A stretch of DNA of 36,759 nucleotides from Bacteroidales bacterium (GCA_031273395.1 JAISRX010000295.1:1-36759); one strand, 5' to 3'; positions 7,942 through 17,706 are shown, numbered from the stretch's first letter. Made by a program: numbers and translations. Notes: a model not told the origin generated them from the sequence alone.

Positions 7942-8832
7942 TTAATATTCCCACAGATCCTGTTCCCAATCGAAGATTTCGCTTTCAATCCGTTGCGCTT
8001 CATACAAAGCGTCTATTCCCGATGCATATTCGGCAATTGAACGGTTGTTATACACGTTGGATATTTGATAAATGTATCCGTCGTAACGATGCTGCATGAA
8101 GAAGTCGTCAAATGACAGGTTCTGTGCATCGTTGAATCTGTTGAATACGGGATGGCGCGCCATGATGGGGCGTGCTTCGGCAATGAGTATCCACATGGTT
8201 TTCACCATTTGAGGCTCACCGCCGTCTCCGCTTCCGTCGTCATCCCTCGTAAACACCCGAATAGGGCAGATTCCGATCACTTCACGGTTCAGCGTAGAAT
8301 GTTTTTTGTCAAAATAGATTTTTTCCTTTACCAGAAGCTTTTGCACCTGATCTACCTGACGACCGACGACGCGCTTTTGGGCAACCTCGTTGCCATTCTC
8401 ATCTATTACGAGGATGGTATCACTTTTGGAGCCGAACGCCATATCAATTTCCTCTTTGGTCATTGCACGGACAAACTCATTGTTGGGATCGCTCGTGTCG
8501 TAGGCGGTAAGTTCGCCGCTATCCACTCCTTTCAACAATAAACTGGTCAGATTGATACGACTTCCGATGTTTGCCGTAGGATAATACAACTGTAGATTCC
8601 GTTTTTCCCGAAGATCCACCATGCGCCACACCGTTTTGTCGAACAATACATCCGCCTCCCTGACGTATGAGTAAGGAATGGGCTTTTTGTTGGGAATATT
8701 TTCCTTCACATATACTTCCTTTTTATAGTCAAGTAATGTATTTGAAGTATCACCGGCAACTGCCTGCGCCCAAAGAACATCGGACGTCATCAGTATGCCT
8801 GCCCCTAAAATTATACTTTTTATACGCTTCAT
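7942..8832 (-). CDS. gldN (porN): Type IX secretion system protein GldN/PorN
   Basis: This 296-residue periplasmic protein partners GldK in the ring attached to the outer membrane of the T9SS. A signal peptide (about 1-23, ending VLWAQ) is followed by the family's region with PYSYVREADVLFDKTVWRMVDLREK (quoted in part: READVLFDKTVWRMVDLREK) and by a C-terminal segment with ISNVYNNRSIAEYASGIDAL. Length is typical. It is the last gene of porP-gldK-gldL-gldM-gldN, starts 8 bases after gldM and is followed by a strong terminator. The frame is intact. Confidence 0.95.
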   Translation of the reverse strand: MKRIKSIILGAGILMTSDVLWAQAVAGDTSNTLLDYKKEVYVKENIPNKKPIPYSYVREADVLFDKTVWRMVDLREKRNLQLYYPTANIGSRINLTSLLLKGVDSGELTAYDTSDPNNEFVRAMTKEEIDMAFGSKSDTILVIDENGNEVAQKRVVGRQVDQVQKLLVKEKIYFDKKHSTLNREVIGICPIRVFTRDDDGSGDGGEPQMVKTMWILIAEARPIMARHPVFNRFNDAQNLSFDDFFMQHRYDGYIYQISNVYNNRSIAEYASGIDALYEAQRIESEIFDWEQDLWEY

Positions 8833-8840
8833 ACACTTTA

Positions 8841-10508
8841 TTAATTGATGGTAAAACCTATAATCGGTAATTCTCTGACGCTTCCGTCAGGACCAACTAC
8901 TTTTATATCTTCAAAATAAACTTTGGAATTTTTTGTCAAGCCGTTTATTAACGCTTTCTGATCTGCTGTAATGGAAGAGGATTTGGAAGCTTTGCTTTGA
9001 GTAAATCCTTTTACCACTGCCGATACTGTAAATTCGGTGACACGAAACTTCAAATCGAAGTCAAAATTTTCCATTTCTGCAACCACTGCCATCTGTGCGG
9101 CTAAGGTGGCTTTATCAATTTTCCCGCCGCTTTTTCCGGCTACCTTGCCGACAGGATTGGGGACAGTTTTTACGCGATAATCCTGTTTACCCATCAGTTT
9201 GTTTTGTCCGTCGATATTGGCTGTTACGCTCACCGTAGCAACACCTGATTTTGCCGGTCTTGCCACCCAGGCGGATCCCGATCTTACCAGTGAACCGTTT
9301 GTCATGCTTGCGGTGATCCTCTCAGCCGGAACGCCCGATACCGAGATGCTGACCGGATTGTCCACGCCAATATAAAATACGTTCATTTTGGTAGCGGAGA
9401 TGACTGCATCCGCTTTGCCCACCTGATATTCCGCCGAGAAGGGACGTTTGATAAACGTACCGTCCGGATTGAGCATCCGCAGGATACCGCCCCATTTAAA
9501 ATTTCCCACCGAATTTGCCGAAGCGCGGAAAACCGCTTTTCCCGACGCATCATAGCTGATGGTTTGCGGCGTTCCCGCTATTTCATAATCAACGGTGCCG
9601 TCCGGTAATTTCTTGGTCACCACATTTCCTATGAAAATATCAGGCGTCTGCAAACTGTCATACGCTGCCAGTATCACGCGCGCTTCGTATGTTCCTCCCT
9701 GCAATATGTAATTGGACTGGGCAAGAACAAGCGCTTCCACTTTATTTACCTTGATAGCGCCGGCGTCAATAGCGCTCAACAGATGTTGCGTTATTTCGGC
9801 TTCCACATTGCGCACGTCGCTTTGCAATTTTGTGAGCATGGTGACTACTGCAATCATGGGAACGTGTTCAAAATAGTTCACTTCCCACGGGCGTTCTTCT
9901 TCATGCTCGGTTGCCGGCGCATTGGAGGTATCCAGCGATTTGAGAATTGATTCTTTGACTTCCGGATTTTTATCGGCAACCAGCGATGAAACATATTCCC
10001 TGAAAGCTATGATTTTGGATTTCAGGTCTTCGCCCTTTTTTTCCAGAATCATCACCTGAGCGGGTTTATCCGTGTTGTCTTTTGCCGAGATCTTTGAGTC
10101 AACAATATCAAAGCTGGGAACTTCCTTGTGTTTACCGGCGCTTTTGTCCCATATTTTCCTTGTGACCGCTTCCAGCGATTCGGCGTCTTCTCCATCACAC
10201 AACTGAACAATCTCAATTTTCAACTGCTGCATGTCTTCTACCAACTGATCGGACATTGACCGGACGGCGAGCGCTTTTTCCTGCCAGGGCGCTACCTTTT
10301 CCGCACTGTTCGCCATTTGCTTTTCAAACTCGGCATAGGTGCCTTCATTCTTAACGCCAAAGTTCGTAGTGGTCTTGAACAGACCTTCATCTACGAGGAC
10401 AAAAGCATCCAGTATGTCTTTCGATACATTCAGCGCCAACATGGAGGTTAGCACCAAATACATCATACCGATCATCTTTTGCCTCGGAGTTTCTTTACCA
10501 TGACCCAT
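8841..10508 (-). CDS. gldM (porM): Type IX secretion motor protein GldM/PorM
   Basis: This 555-residue inner-membrane protein forms, with GldL, the proton-driven rotary motor of the T9SS, and its long periplasmic stalk reaches the GldK/GldN ring. A single N-terminal transmembrane helix (about 12-30, MIGMMYLVLTSMLALNVSKD) is followed by a helical bundle (to about residue 225) and then beta-rich domains (about 225-555, ending LPIIGFTIN). This matches the D1-D4 organisation of the family. It starts 36 bases after the gldL stop codon. Nothing is truncated. Confidence 0.95.
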   Translation of the reverse strand: MGHGKETPRQKMIGMMYLVLTSMLALNVSKDILDAFVLVDEGLFKTTTNFGVKNEGTYAEFEKQMANSAEKVAPWQEKALAVRSMSDQLVEDMQQLKIEIVQLCDGEDAESLEAVTRKIWDKSAGKHKEVPSFDIVDSKISAKDNTDKPAQVMILEKKGEDLKSKIIAFREYVSSLVADKNPEVKESILKSLDTSNAPATEHEEERPWEVNYFEHVPMIAVVTMLTKLQSDVRNVEAEITQHLLSAIDAGAIKVNKVEALVLAQSNYILQGGTYEARVILAAYDSLQTPDIFIGNVVTKKLPDGTVDYEIAGTPQTISYDASGKAVFRASANSVGNFKWGGILRMLNPDGTFIKRPFSAEYQVGKADAVISATKMNVFYIGVDNPVSISVSGVPAERITASMTNGSLVRSGSAWVARPAKSGVATVSVTANIDGQNKLMGKQDYRVKTVPNPVGKVAGKSGGKIDKATLAAQMAVVAEMENFDFDLKFRVTEFTVSAVVKGFTQSKASKSSSITADQKALINGLTKNSKVYFEDIKVVGPDGSVRELPIIGFTIN

Positions 10509-10544
10509 ATTATTACAATGTTAGGTGGTTATGTTTTAATTATT

Positions 10545-11390
10545 TTATACTCGTACTCCCATAGCCGACAACATGTTGCCGTAGACGGTATTGAGCGAAG
10601 CCAGATTTTTGTTCAAGGCTGCCATTTCTTCACGGTAGCGAGTGGTTTCTTCTACCGAATTTCTCATGTTGGTCAGCATCTGATCCACACTGCTGTACAC
10701 CGTTTTCGACTTTTGCATGTGCTCGTTCGTATCACGCAACTGCAATTCATATACGGCATTGAGCGCCGACAGATTCTTGCTCATTCCATCCAATTGGGCT
10801 ACATAGTTTTTGCTGTTTTCGCCAAGTGAAAGTATGGCTTCCGACGAACTGCCGAGCGAATGTGCGGCTTGTTGCATCCCTGCGGCTGTTTGCTGGAAAG
10901 CAGCGGTAACAGTGCCTGCCGAATCGGCGGCGGCATTGATGTTCCTCACATACTTTTCGGTTGCCACGGTTGCCTGCGACACATCTGAAATGGTGTTGAC
11001 CGTATTGTTTAACTTGTCGAAAGACGACCCCAGACTTTTGATCAGGGTAGGATCAATTCCTCCCAAACCGCCGATCAGATCATCAAACCGTTCGATAGCG
11101 CCGGTATTTCTTGAGATACCTTTGATCGAATCCAATTCGTCGGGATCGGTCATACCTGCCAATTCCGGATACACCAGCGTCCAGTCCAGTTCTTCGTGTA
11201 CCGGCTCAAAGGCAGAGAAGAAGAAGATCAGCGCTTCCGTACTCAAACCCACAGTGAGCATCATACCTGCCCCCGGCCAGTGTTGAATTTTGAACAACGC
11301 ACCTATAATAACCACAGATGCACCTATGCCATATAACTTGGCCATAAACTTTTTCCATCCGGAACTTTGTGTTATTTCTGCAAGACCCAT
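10545..11390 (-). CDS. gldL (porL): Type IX secretion motor protein GldL/PorL
   Basis: This 281-residue inner-membrane protein is the stator-like pentamer partner of GldM. Two closely spaced N-terminal transmembrane helices are visible (about 15-34 and 40-61). The second carries a membrane-embedded Glu52 and is followed by a run of acidic residues, while Lys34 and His37 lie at the end of the first. Charged residues in these helices are thought to carry protons in this family. The rest is a cytoplasmic coiled-coil-like tail (about 110-281). It lies between gldK and gldM, with 59 bases to the gldK stop. Confidence 0.95.
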   Translation of the reverse strand: MGLAEITQSSGWKKFMAKLYGIGASVVIIGALFKIQHWPGAGMMLTVGLSTEALIFFFSAFEPVHEELDWTLVYPELAGMTDPDELDSIKGISRNTGAIERFDDLIGGLGGIDPTLIKSLGSSFDKLNNTVNTISDVSQATVATEKYVRNINAAADSAGTVTAAFQQTAAGMQQAAHSLGSSSEAILSLGENSKNYVAQLDGMSKNLSALNAVYELQLRDTNEHMQKSKTVYSSVDQMLTNMRNSVEETTRYREEMAALNKNLASLNTVYGNMLSAMGVRV

Positions 11391-11449
11391 ATCAATTTAA
11401 TTTTAAAATGTTGTTTTTATTTATGTTTATTTAATTATTTCTTATTTAA

Positions 11450-12802
11450 TTATTGAACGGAACTACCTAAATAGTCGCGTACACACCTGAATCCGATATA
11501 CGATGAGGCGGTATCCTGATATTCGTAAGTGCGCGTGCTTACCCGCAAATAGTATTCAATATCTTTCCACGAACCTCCGCGTACTACTTTTCGCTTCATC
11601 ACTACAGGTTCGTCTTTACGTGCATTGTATTTATAGTCCGGATTAAAATCATGCGTGAAACGGTAAGCCGATTCGTCGTACGCGCTGCTGGTCCATTCGG
11701 CTACATTGCCCGCCATGTCGTACAATCCCCATTCATTGGGTTGGTAGGTGCCTACCCGTGCGGTGCGCGAGGCTCCGTCATCGGCGTAATTGCCGCGCAA
11801 CGGCTTAAAGTTTGCCAGAAAACATCCCTGGCTGTTGCGCGTATAGGGACCGCCCCACGGATATTTGGCATTGTCCAATCCGCCGCGGGCTGCATACTCC
11901 CACTCGTATTCGGTAGGCAACCGGTAATTGTGTACCAGCGGATCTCTGTTTTTTGCCAGAGTGGAGTTCAGCAATTCCGTACGCCAGATACAAAAAGCGG
12001 TTGCCTGTTTCCAGTTAACTCCTACCACAGGATAGTTATCATAGGCAAGGTGCCAAAAATACATGGAGACAAACGGTTCGTTGTACGAATAGGAAAAATC
12101 GCTCACCCAGCAAAGGGTATCCGGATATACCGGCACATGATCATGCAATACAAAGGCTGATCTGTCCTTTACTTCGATCCGCTCTCCCAGTGCATTGTAG
12201 GCGAAACCGCTGTACTGCTGCTTTTCGTAATCGTAGCGGTTACGGGGATGCGACGCCTGTTTCATATCCACCCAGTAATAATCGTAGATCAACTTACGGG
12301 TATCTACTTCCTTGCGACCGAAGAAACGTTCCTGTTCGGGGAAATAAAACTGTTCCAGCGTTTCTTTTTGGGTTTCATCCTTGGGGTTGATCTTGGTTTT
12401 CCAGTTCAACGGACGTTTGTCATCATCCAGCGACTCGAAATCTTCACCTTCCAGCAGGAACCCTTCCACGCCTTCTTTCGCCAGCATGCGCCTCATGATG
12501 GAATCTTTCACCCACTGTACAAACTGGCGATATTCATTATTGGTGATCTCCGTTTCATCCATGTAAAATGCATCAACGGTTACAGTTTTGGACAAACTGT
12601 TTTGCGACCACGCAATGTCTTCATCGCTCGGACCGATGGTGAAATGCCCTGCCTGGACAAAAACCATTCCATAAGGTTCTGCTTCAAAGTACTTTCCTCG
12701 TCCCTGTACTCCTACTAGTTCACCATTACTACTACTCCCGCAACTGTGTAAAAACAAGACAGTTGCGGCATAAATACCTACTGTTATTATCAATCTCTTC
12801 AT
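11450..12802 (-). CDS. gldK (porK): Type IX secretion lipoprotein GldK/PorK
   Basis: This 450-residue outer-membrane lipoprotein builds the periplasmic T9SS ring with GldN. The signal peptide ends in a lipobox-like LHSC with lipidated Cys21. The body is a formylglycine-generating-enzyme/sulfatase-modifying-factor fold (about 45-445), with GMVFVQAGHFTIGPSDED near the start and GLYDMAGNVAEWTSSAYDE plus RGGSWKDIEYYLRVSTR near the end. In GldK this fold is structural, not enzymatic. It starts 29 bases after the porP stop, so the five genes read as one operon. Confidence 0.95.
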   Translation of the reverse strand: MKRLIITVGIYAATVLFLHSCGSSSNGELVGVQGRGKYFEAEPYGMVFVQAGHFTIGPSDEDIAWSQNSLSKTVTVDAFYMDETEITNNEYRQFVQWVKDSIMRRMLAKEGVEGFLLEGEDFESLDDDKRPLNWKTKINPKDETQKETLEQFYFPEQERFFGRKEVDTRKLIYDYYWVDMKQASHPRNRYDYEKQQYSGFAYNALGERIEVKDRSAFVLHDHVPVYPDTLCWVSDFSYSYNEPFVSMYFWHLAYDNYPVVGVNWKQATAFCIWRTELLNSTLAKNRDPLVHNYRLPTEYEWEYAARGGLDNAKYPWGGPYTRNSQGCFLANFKPLRGNYADDGASRTARVGTYQPNEWGLYDMAGNVAEWTSSAYDESAYRFTHDFNPDYKYNARKDEPVVMKRKVVRGGSWKDIEYYLRVSTRTYEYQDTASSYIGFRCVRDYLGSSVQ

Positions 12803-12831
12803 ATGTTCATGATATTAAGCCTGCAAAATTA

Positions 12832-13767
12832 TTATAAAAATCTGACACTTTTATATTTTTTTATGATTTTTTCTTTAATTAAATTAAAACAATAATTTAT
12901 TACTATTTCATGCGAGCCTCCCGAATAACGTCTGACGTCCGTGTAGGAGTAATCGTAGGAGTATCCTACTCTTAATCCGTCGAATATGTCTATGCCGATC
13001 ATTCCGACAATAGCGTCATTCAAACGATATCCCAGTCCGCCCCACATCTTTTTGTTATACATGATGTTCACGTTTACTGTTACTTGCGATGCCGTCCCAT
13101 CCGAATAAGCCATCAACGAGGGATCTAATTCCCACACCGGATTTTTTAACGGAATCACACATCCCGCATTGGCGTAATAATGCCGTTTCAGCGTGGTGTG
13201 ATTCATTTCCGGCTGGAGAAGATGCGTTGTCGACAGAGCTAAATAAGCGCGGTCGCTACGGTAAAACAGACCGAATCCCATATCAAACCCCATCTCGCTC
13301 GCATTTTCTTCGGGTATGGCCTCGTCATCGACAGGCGGCGCATAACCGCTGCCGGTAGGAGGTATGTACCACGTGGCTGATAACGCTTTGTTCAAAAAGA
13401 TACCGCTCAAGCCGATCCCTAATTTTCCGGGACCGACGTCAATCCGGTAGGCGTAATTCAACCCGATGCTCAAATCCTGATTAAACCCAAGTTCATCGCT
13501 CGTGATGTTCAACCCTGCTCCGTGATCGCCTCCAAACAGCCTGAACGGCATGTGAGCGGAAAAAACGGATGTAACGGGTGCGCCCTTTATTCCAACCCAC
13601 TGCTGCCGGTGCAAAGCCGTGGCGCAGATGGCATCGCGACTGCCCGCATAACCCGGATTTATCGCCAACTGATTAAACATATACTGGCTATATTGCGGAT
13701 CCTGCTGGGCAACAATATTGTCAAAGAACATTGCAGCGCACAAAAGAACAAACAGCGATCGTTTCAT
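12832..13767 (-). CDS. porP: PorP/SprF family type IX secretion membrane protein
   Basis: This 311-residue outer-membrane barrel has a signal peptide (about 1-20, ending NIVAQ) and the family hallmark QDPQYSQYMFNQLAINPGYA directly after it. Alternating amphipathic strands continue to the C-terminus. PorP proteins link the GldK/N ring or cell-surface adhesin partners to the outer membrane. Its position as first gene of porP-K-L-M-N is the arrangement known from Porphyromonas. The C-terminal tail (KEKIIKKYKSVRFL) is unusually basic and extends past the last barrel strand. Confidence 0.92.
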   Translation of the reverse strand: MKRSLFVLLCAAMFFDNIVAQQDPQYSQYMFNQLAINPGYAGSRDAICATALHRQQWVGIKGAPVTSVFSAHMPFRLFGGDHGAGLNITSDELGFNQDLSIGLNYAYRIDVGPGKLGIGLSGIFLNKALSATWYIPPTGSGYAPPVDDEAIPEENASEMGFDMGFGLFYRSDRAYLALSTTHLLQPEMNHTTLKRHYYANAGCVIPLKNPVWELDPSLMAYSDGTASQVTVNVNIMYNKKMWGGLGYRLNDAIVGMIGIDIFDGLRVGYSYDYSYTDVRRYSGGSHEIVINYCFNLIKEKIIKKYKSVRFL

Positions 13768-13843
13768 TTATATCGTAATTCTTTATTTTAGAATATTGAC
13801 ATTACAAAAAAAACGTAAAGTAACAAAAAATATTGTTCACGAC

Positions 13844-13851
13844 CAAAAATA
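13844..13851 (-). promoter_or_regulatory. Candidate -7 box for the T9SS operon
   Basis: On the minus strand TATTTTTG lies 76 bases before the porP start codon. The 256-base gap up to 14023 is very AT-rich, with no other feature and no convincing -33 element, so this box is tentative. Confidence 0.3.
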
Positions 13852-14023
13852 AACAATGCTATTTTTCATGCGCTTTAACAATTATCTTATACCTGATTTC
13901 AAAAAAAAGGTTACATTTTTCACGAAAAATTTCCGTATTTTTTTATTAAAAAATATTATCTTATTCATTATCAACATAATAATTTTATATATATTTTTTT
14001 TATGACGGCAATATTTTTTTCGA

Positions 14024-15148
14024 TTAATTAATTTTTTGATACATCTTCCACCATCTGTCCGGAATTTCCTGTTCGGTGGCTTTGGTATAATCGTCCGGCG
14101 TGCAGGAAATCATTTCACTGTACTGTTCGCCCTTCAGCGAGGGTACTTCCATCCACCAGCGCTCTGTCTTGATATTTTTATAAAAACACAGATTGTGATG
14201 CAGTTGATCATAATAAATCAGGTATTTTTTAAAATTTTGGATGGCGGTTTTCGGGCTTTCCCGATTACGCCGTTTGACGCCTTCAATAAAGTACCATGCT
14301 ATTTGCGCGACTAATTTGGCGGTGATGTTTTGGAAATCGTTTTGCGGAAGCACGTCGAATATGCCCATGGACTTGCAGCGATAGCCCAAGCCGGCATAAA
14401 ATGCCAACTGACACACGTCTTCTCCGGTGAAGCCATTGGGCGACGGAACGGAGGCCGCCGGCGCATCCGAATACTTGACCGCATTGATGCTCAATGCCAA
14501 TAAATCGGTGTCCCGTATCACCGGTTCGCTGTCGCTGATGTTCGATTTGACCTCTCCCACACGGTAAGTCTCGGCAAATTTCGTTTTCAAAAAATCCAGA
14601 TCCTTATGGGTTACATAGTAGGACTGGTATCCGACATTGCAGAAATGAACCGGTAAATTGTTGTATATAACGGTATTCAAGGGATGCTGTTCCTCGCCGT
14701 CGGGGAACCTGAGATACGGGGCGATGGTGGTGAAGGTAAGTTTTTCATCCGCAAAGGCAAGGTAGCTGCCGTAGAACACGTCTGTCGTCCCGCCGATGAT
14801 CAGGGTGACCACTTGCTGTTCGCTGAGTTCGTTCAACACATGTTGCAGCCCGAAATAGGTGTCTGCCAGAGTTTTTCCTGTTCGCAGATTTCCCAGATCC
14901 ATAATATCGCCTGCCGATCCTGCCGACAAGGCGTACAATTGCCTGCGCGCCTGTTCCGGCAGTTTTATCTCGCCCCCGCCATTGGAGAAGCGGTCTTCCG
15001 GCACGCCCAGAATAGCCGCTTTTACCGACGCCGGAATGATACATCCCGGTTCGCCGCGATACATTATTATATGGTGTCCGAAATTACCCTTGCCCGTAGA
15101 GGGGATAAAATCATCACTGACCGGTATCAGATAATCCTTCAGGTTCAT
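14024..15148 (-). CDS. Arginase/formimidoylglutamase-fold protein lacking the metal site
   Basis: This 374-residue protein has the ureohydrolase (arginase/agmatinase/formimidoylglutamase) layout. VVTLIIGGTTDV sits where GGxH is expected, LLALSINAVKYSDAP sits at the SxDxD motif, and GFTGEDVCQLAFYAGLGY matches the C-terminal helix region. The metal ligands are gone: His of GGxH is Thr, no DAHxD-like motif is present, and both aspartates of SxDxD are Asn and Val. Hydrolytic activity is therefore unlikely, and a structural or regulatory role is an inference. I chose ATG 15148 because it overlaps the topA stop as ATGA, giving translational coupling, and because the longer frame lies inside topA. 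The T9SS operon follows 256 bases downstream. Confidence 0.85.
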   Translation of the reverse strand: MNLKDYLIPVSDDFIPSTGKGNFGHHIIMYRGEPGCIIPASVKAAILGVPEDRFSNGGGEIKLPEQARRQLYALSAGSAGDIMDLGNLRTGKTLADTYFGLQHVLNELSEQQVVTLIIGGTTDVFYGSYLAFADEKLTFTTIAPYLRFPDGEEQHPLNTVIYNNLPVHFCNVGYQSYYVTHKDLDFLKTKFAETYRVGEVKSNISDSEPVIRDTDLLALSINAVKYSDAPAASVPSPNGFTGEDVCQLAFYAGLGYRCKSMGIFDVLPQNDFQNITAKLVAQIAWYFIEGVKRRNRESPKTAIQNFKKYLIYYDQLHHNLCFYKNIKTERWWMEVPSLKGEQYSEMISCTPDDYTKATEQEIPDRWWKMYQKIN

Positions 15149-17475
15149 TGTTTCGCTCTTTTCCGCGATGGCTTTTTGGGTTTGCCGGCGTTGCCGGAAA
15201 TGATTTTCATGCAGTCTTCGTAGGTAAGCGCGGCGGCGTCCTGTTTCGGGGGGATTTTGTAATTGTCCTTTTTGTAGGCAATGTATGCTCCCCAACGCCC
15301 GTTGAGCACCTGCAAATCCGCATCTTCGGCAAATGCCTTGATGAGTTTGTTGCGGTCGGCTTCGCGTTTTGCTTCGATGACTTCTATTGCCCGCTCTTGT
15401 GTGATCGTGTGCGGATTGTCCGTTGCCGGACGCAACGAATAAAACTTGGTATTGTGCAGCAGGTAGGGACCGAAACGTCCTATGGACGCCATGATCGCTT
15501 TCCCTTCGTATTGACCTGCCTGTCGCGGGAGTTTGAACAGTTCGAGCGCTTCTTCCAGCGTAATGGTGTCGATGCGCTGATTTTTCATCAAACCGGCAAA
15601 ACGCGGTTTATCGGCGTCCGATACCTCGCCGATCTGGATCAGCGGTCCGAACTTGCCTATCTTCGCTATCACCGGTTTTCCCGAATCGGGATCAATGCCC
15701 AGATGCCGTTCGCCTATGCTCCTTTCGGAGGTTTTTACGGTGGTATCTACTTTTTCATGGAACGGATGATAGAATTTGTCGATCATCTTTGTCCAGTTCA
15801 GTTTGCCTTCCGCAATTTCGTCAAATTCCTTTTCGACGGAAGCGGTAAAATTATAATCCATCACATCGTTGAAATGATCAATCAGGAAGTCATTGACAAT
15901 CATTCCAATGTCGGTTGGAAAAAGTTTTGCTTTTTCTACTCCGGTTGTTTCGGTACGGATTTCTTCCTTTATCCGGTTTTTAGCGAGCGTAAAAACGGCA
16001 AACTCCCGTTCGACGCCCGCTTTGTCTTCTTTTGATACATATCCGCGATGCTGGATCGTTGAAATGGTGGGAGCATAAGTGGAAGGACGACCAATGCCCA
16101 ATTCTTCAAGTTTTTTCACCAGACTTGCTTCGGTGTATCGCGGCGGATGGTGCGTGAAGCGTTGCATGGCGACAATCTGATCCATTTCAAGGTTTTCTCC
16201 CTGATGGATGGGCGGCAGCAAACTGCTGTTTTCTTCTTCGTGTTCGTCGTCCACCGATTCGATGTAGAGTTTCAGAAAGCCGTCGAATTTGATTACTTCG
16301 CCTGTTGCCACAAATTTTTCGGGTGTTGTGGAAATATCAATGGTGACGGTCGTTTTTTCCAGTTGTGCATCGCTCATCTGGGAGGCAACCGTGCGTTTCC
16401 AGATCAGGTCGTACAAACGTCTTTCGGGCGCCGTTCCTGCCGTTTCCGCTTTGTCCAGATAGGTGGGACGTATGGCTTCGTGGGCTTCCTGCGCTCCTTT
16501 GCTTTTGGTTTTGTACTGGCGGGAGTAGGCGTACTTTTCTCCGAACTGCGCCGTAATTACCCTGTGCGCCGTCTCAATGGCAAAATCGGAAAGATTGACG
16601 GAGTCGGTACGCATGTAGGTAATTTTTCCGGCTTCGTATAATTTTTGCGCTATCGACATGGTTTGCGCTACCGAAAAACCAAGTTTCCGGCTGGCTTCCT
16701 GTTGCAGGGTGGAGGTAGTAAAAGGAGGCGCGGGCGATTTCTTTCCGGGTTTGGTGGTGACGTCGGCTATCCGGTAGCTTGCCGGTTTGCAGCGTTCCAG
16801 AAAATCCAGCGTTTCCTGAGCCGTGTCGAACCGGGTGTTCAGTTCGGCATGAAGCATGGCTTTCCTGTCGGTTCCTGTCGCCGGAAATTTCCCCGTCACT
16901 TTGTAAGATGATTTTGTCAGGAAGTCGCGAATCTCGCGTTCGCGCTCCACCAGCAAACGGACAGCCACCGACTGCACACGACCTGCCGACAACGAGGGAC
17001 GTACCTTTCTCCACAGCACCGGCGAAAGTTCAAAACCAACCAGACGGTCCAACACGCGACGCGCCTGCTGTGCATCTACCAGATTTTTGTCAATTTCACG
17101 AGGATGCTGTACGGCTCTGAGAATGGCGTCCTTGGTGATTTCGTTGAAAACGATGCGTTTGGTTTGCGTCTTCTTCAACTGAAGCACCTCTGCCAAATGC
17201 CATGCAATAGCTTCTCCTTCACGATCTTCATCGGAAGCGAGCCAGATCACTTCGGCTTGCTTTGCCAATTTTTTCAACTCGGACACAATGGCTGCCTTAT
17301 CTTCCGCAATAACATACTGCGGCTGGTAATCATGCTTAATGTCAATACCCAGGTTCTTTTTTTCCAAGTCCCGGATATGTCCGAAACTTGATTTTACAAG
17401 AAAATCCTTACCCAGAAATTTTTCTATGGTTTTGGCTTTTGCCGGCGATTCGACGATAACTAAATTTGGTTCCAT
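15145..17475 (-). CDS. topA: DNA topoisomerase I
   Basis: This 776-residue type IA topoisomerase relaxes negative supercoils. The N-terminal Toprim domain opens with NLVIVESPAKAKTIEKFLG and carries the acidic triad in ASDEDREGEA (about 80-89). The active-site tyrosine is Tyr287 in KITYMRTDS. The C-terminus has repeated beta-type modules (GRFGPYLLHN, GRWGAYIAYK) instead of cysteine zinc ribbons and ends in a basic tail (KPKKPSRKRAKQ). The ATG at 17475 is preferred over an adjacent TTG because MEPNLVIVES is the usual opening. It is the first gene of a two-gene unit with the arginase-fold protein and is divergent from cstA. Confidence 0.97.
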   Translation of the reverse strand: MEPNLVIVESPAKAKTIEKFLGKDFLVKSSFGHIRDLEKKNLGIDIKHDYQPQYVIAEDKAAIVSELKKLAKQAEVIWLASDEDREGEAIAWHLAEVLQLKKTQTKRIVFNEITKDAILRAVQHPREIDKNLVDAQQARRVLDRLVGFELSPVLWRKVRPSLSAGRVQSVAVRLLVEREREIRDFLTKSSYKVTGKFPATGTDRKAMLHAELNTRFDTAQETLDFLERCKPASYRIADVTTKPGKKSPAPPFTTSTLQQEASRKLGFSVAQTMSIAQKLYEAGKITYMRTDSVNLSDFAIETAHRVITAQFGEKYAYSRQYKTKSKGAQEAHEAIRPTYLDKAETAGTAPERRLYDLIWKRTVASQMSDAQLEKTTVTIDISTTPEKFVATGEVIKFDGFLKLYIESVDDEHEEENSSLLPPIHQGENLEMDQIVAMQRFTHHPPRYTEASLVKKLEELGIGRPSTYAPTISTIQHRGYVSKEDKAGVEREFAVFTLAKNRIKEEIRTETTGVEKAKLFPTDIGMIVNDFLIDHFNDVMDYNFTASVEKEFDEIAEGKLNWTKMIDKFYHPFHEKVDTTVKTSERSIGERHLGIDPDSGKPVIAKIGKFGPLIQIGEVSDADKPRFAGLMKNQRIDTITLEEALELFKLPRQAGQYEGKAIMASIGRFGPYLLHNTKFYSLRPATDNPHTITQERAIEVIEAKREADRNKLIKAFAEDADLQVLNGRWGAYIAYKKDNYKIPPKQDAAALTYEDCMKIISGNAGKPKKPSRKRAKQ

Positions 17476-17503
17476 CAAGCGTTACTAAGTTCTGAAAAAA
17501 ATG

Positions 17504-17535
17504 CAAAGAAAAACAATTAGAACCGGATGATCAAA
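17504..17535 (-). promoter_or_regulatory. Candidate topA promoter
   Basis: On the minus strand TTTG (17535-17532) is followed after 20 bases by TTTCTTTG (17511-17504), one base off TAnnTTTG, about 28 bases before the topA start codon. Confidence 0.45.
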
Positions 17536-17556
17536 CTTTTAGATTAAAAAAAATTG

Positions 17557-17564
17557 TATTTTTG
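17557..17564 (+). promoter_or_regulatory. Candidate cstA -7 box
   Basis: TATTTTTG fits TAnnTTTG but has no clear -33 TTTG. It would give a leader of about 135 bases before cstA. A poorer match (TGTATTTG, 17677-17684) lies much closer to the gene. Confidence 0.35.
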
Positions 17565-17706
17565 TATCGCGAATTTCTTTTGACGGATGTGTTTCTCATC
17601 ATTAATACACTGTTAATAAGTATTTTATTGATGATTTTCGGTGCAATGTCATCATCAAAATAAAATTCAAACTTTATGTATTTGCACTTTTTAGACAGCA
17701 AGAACC

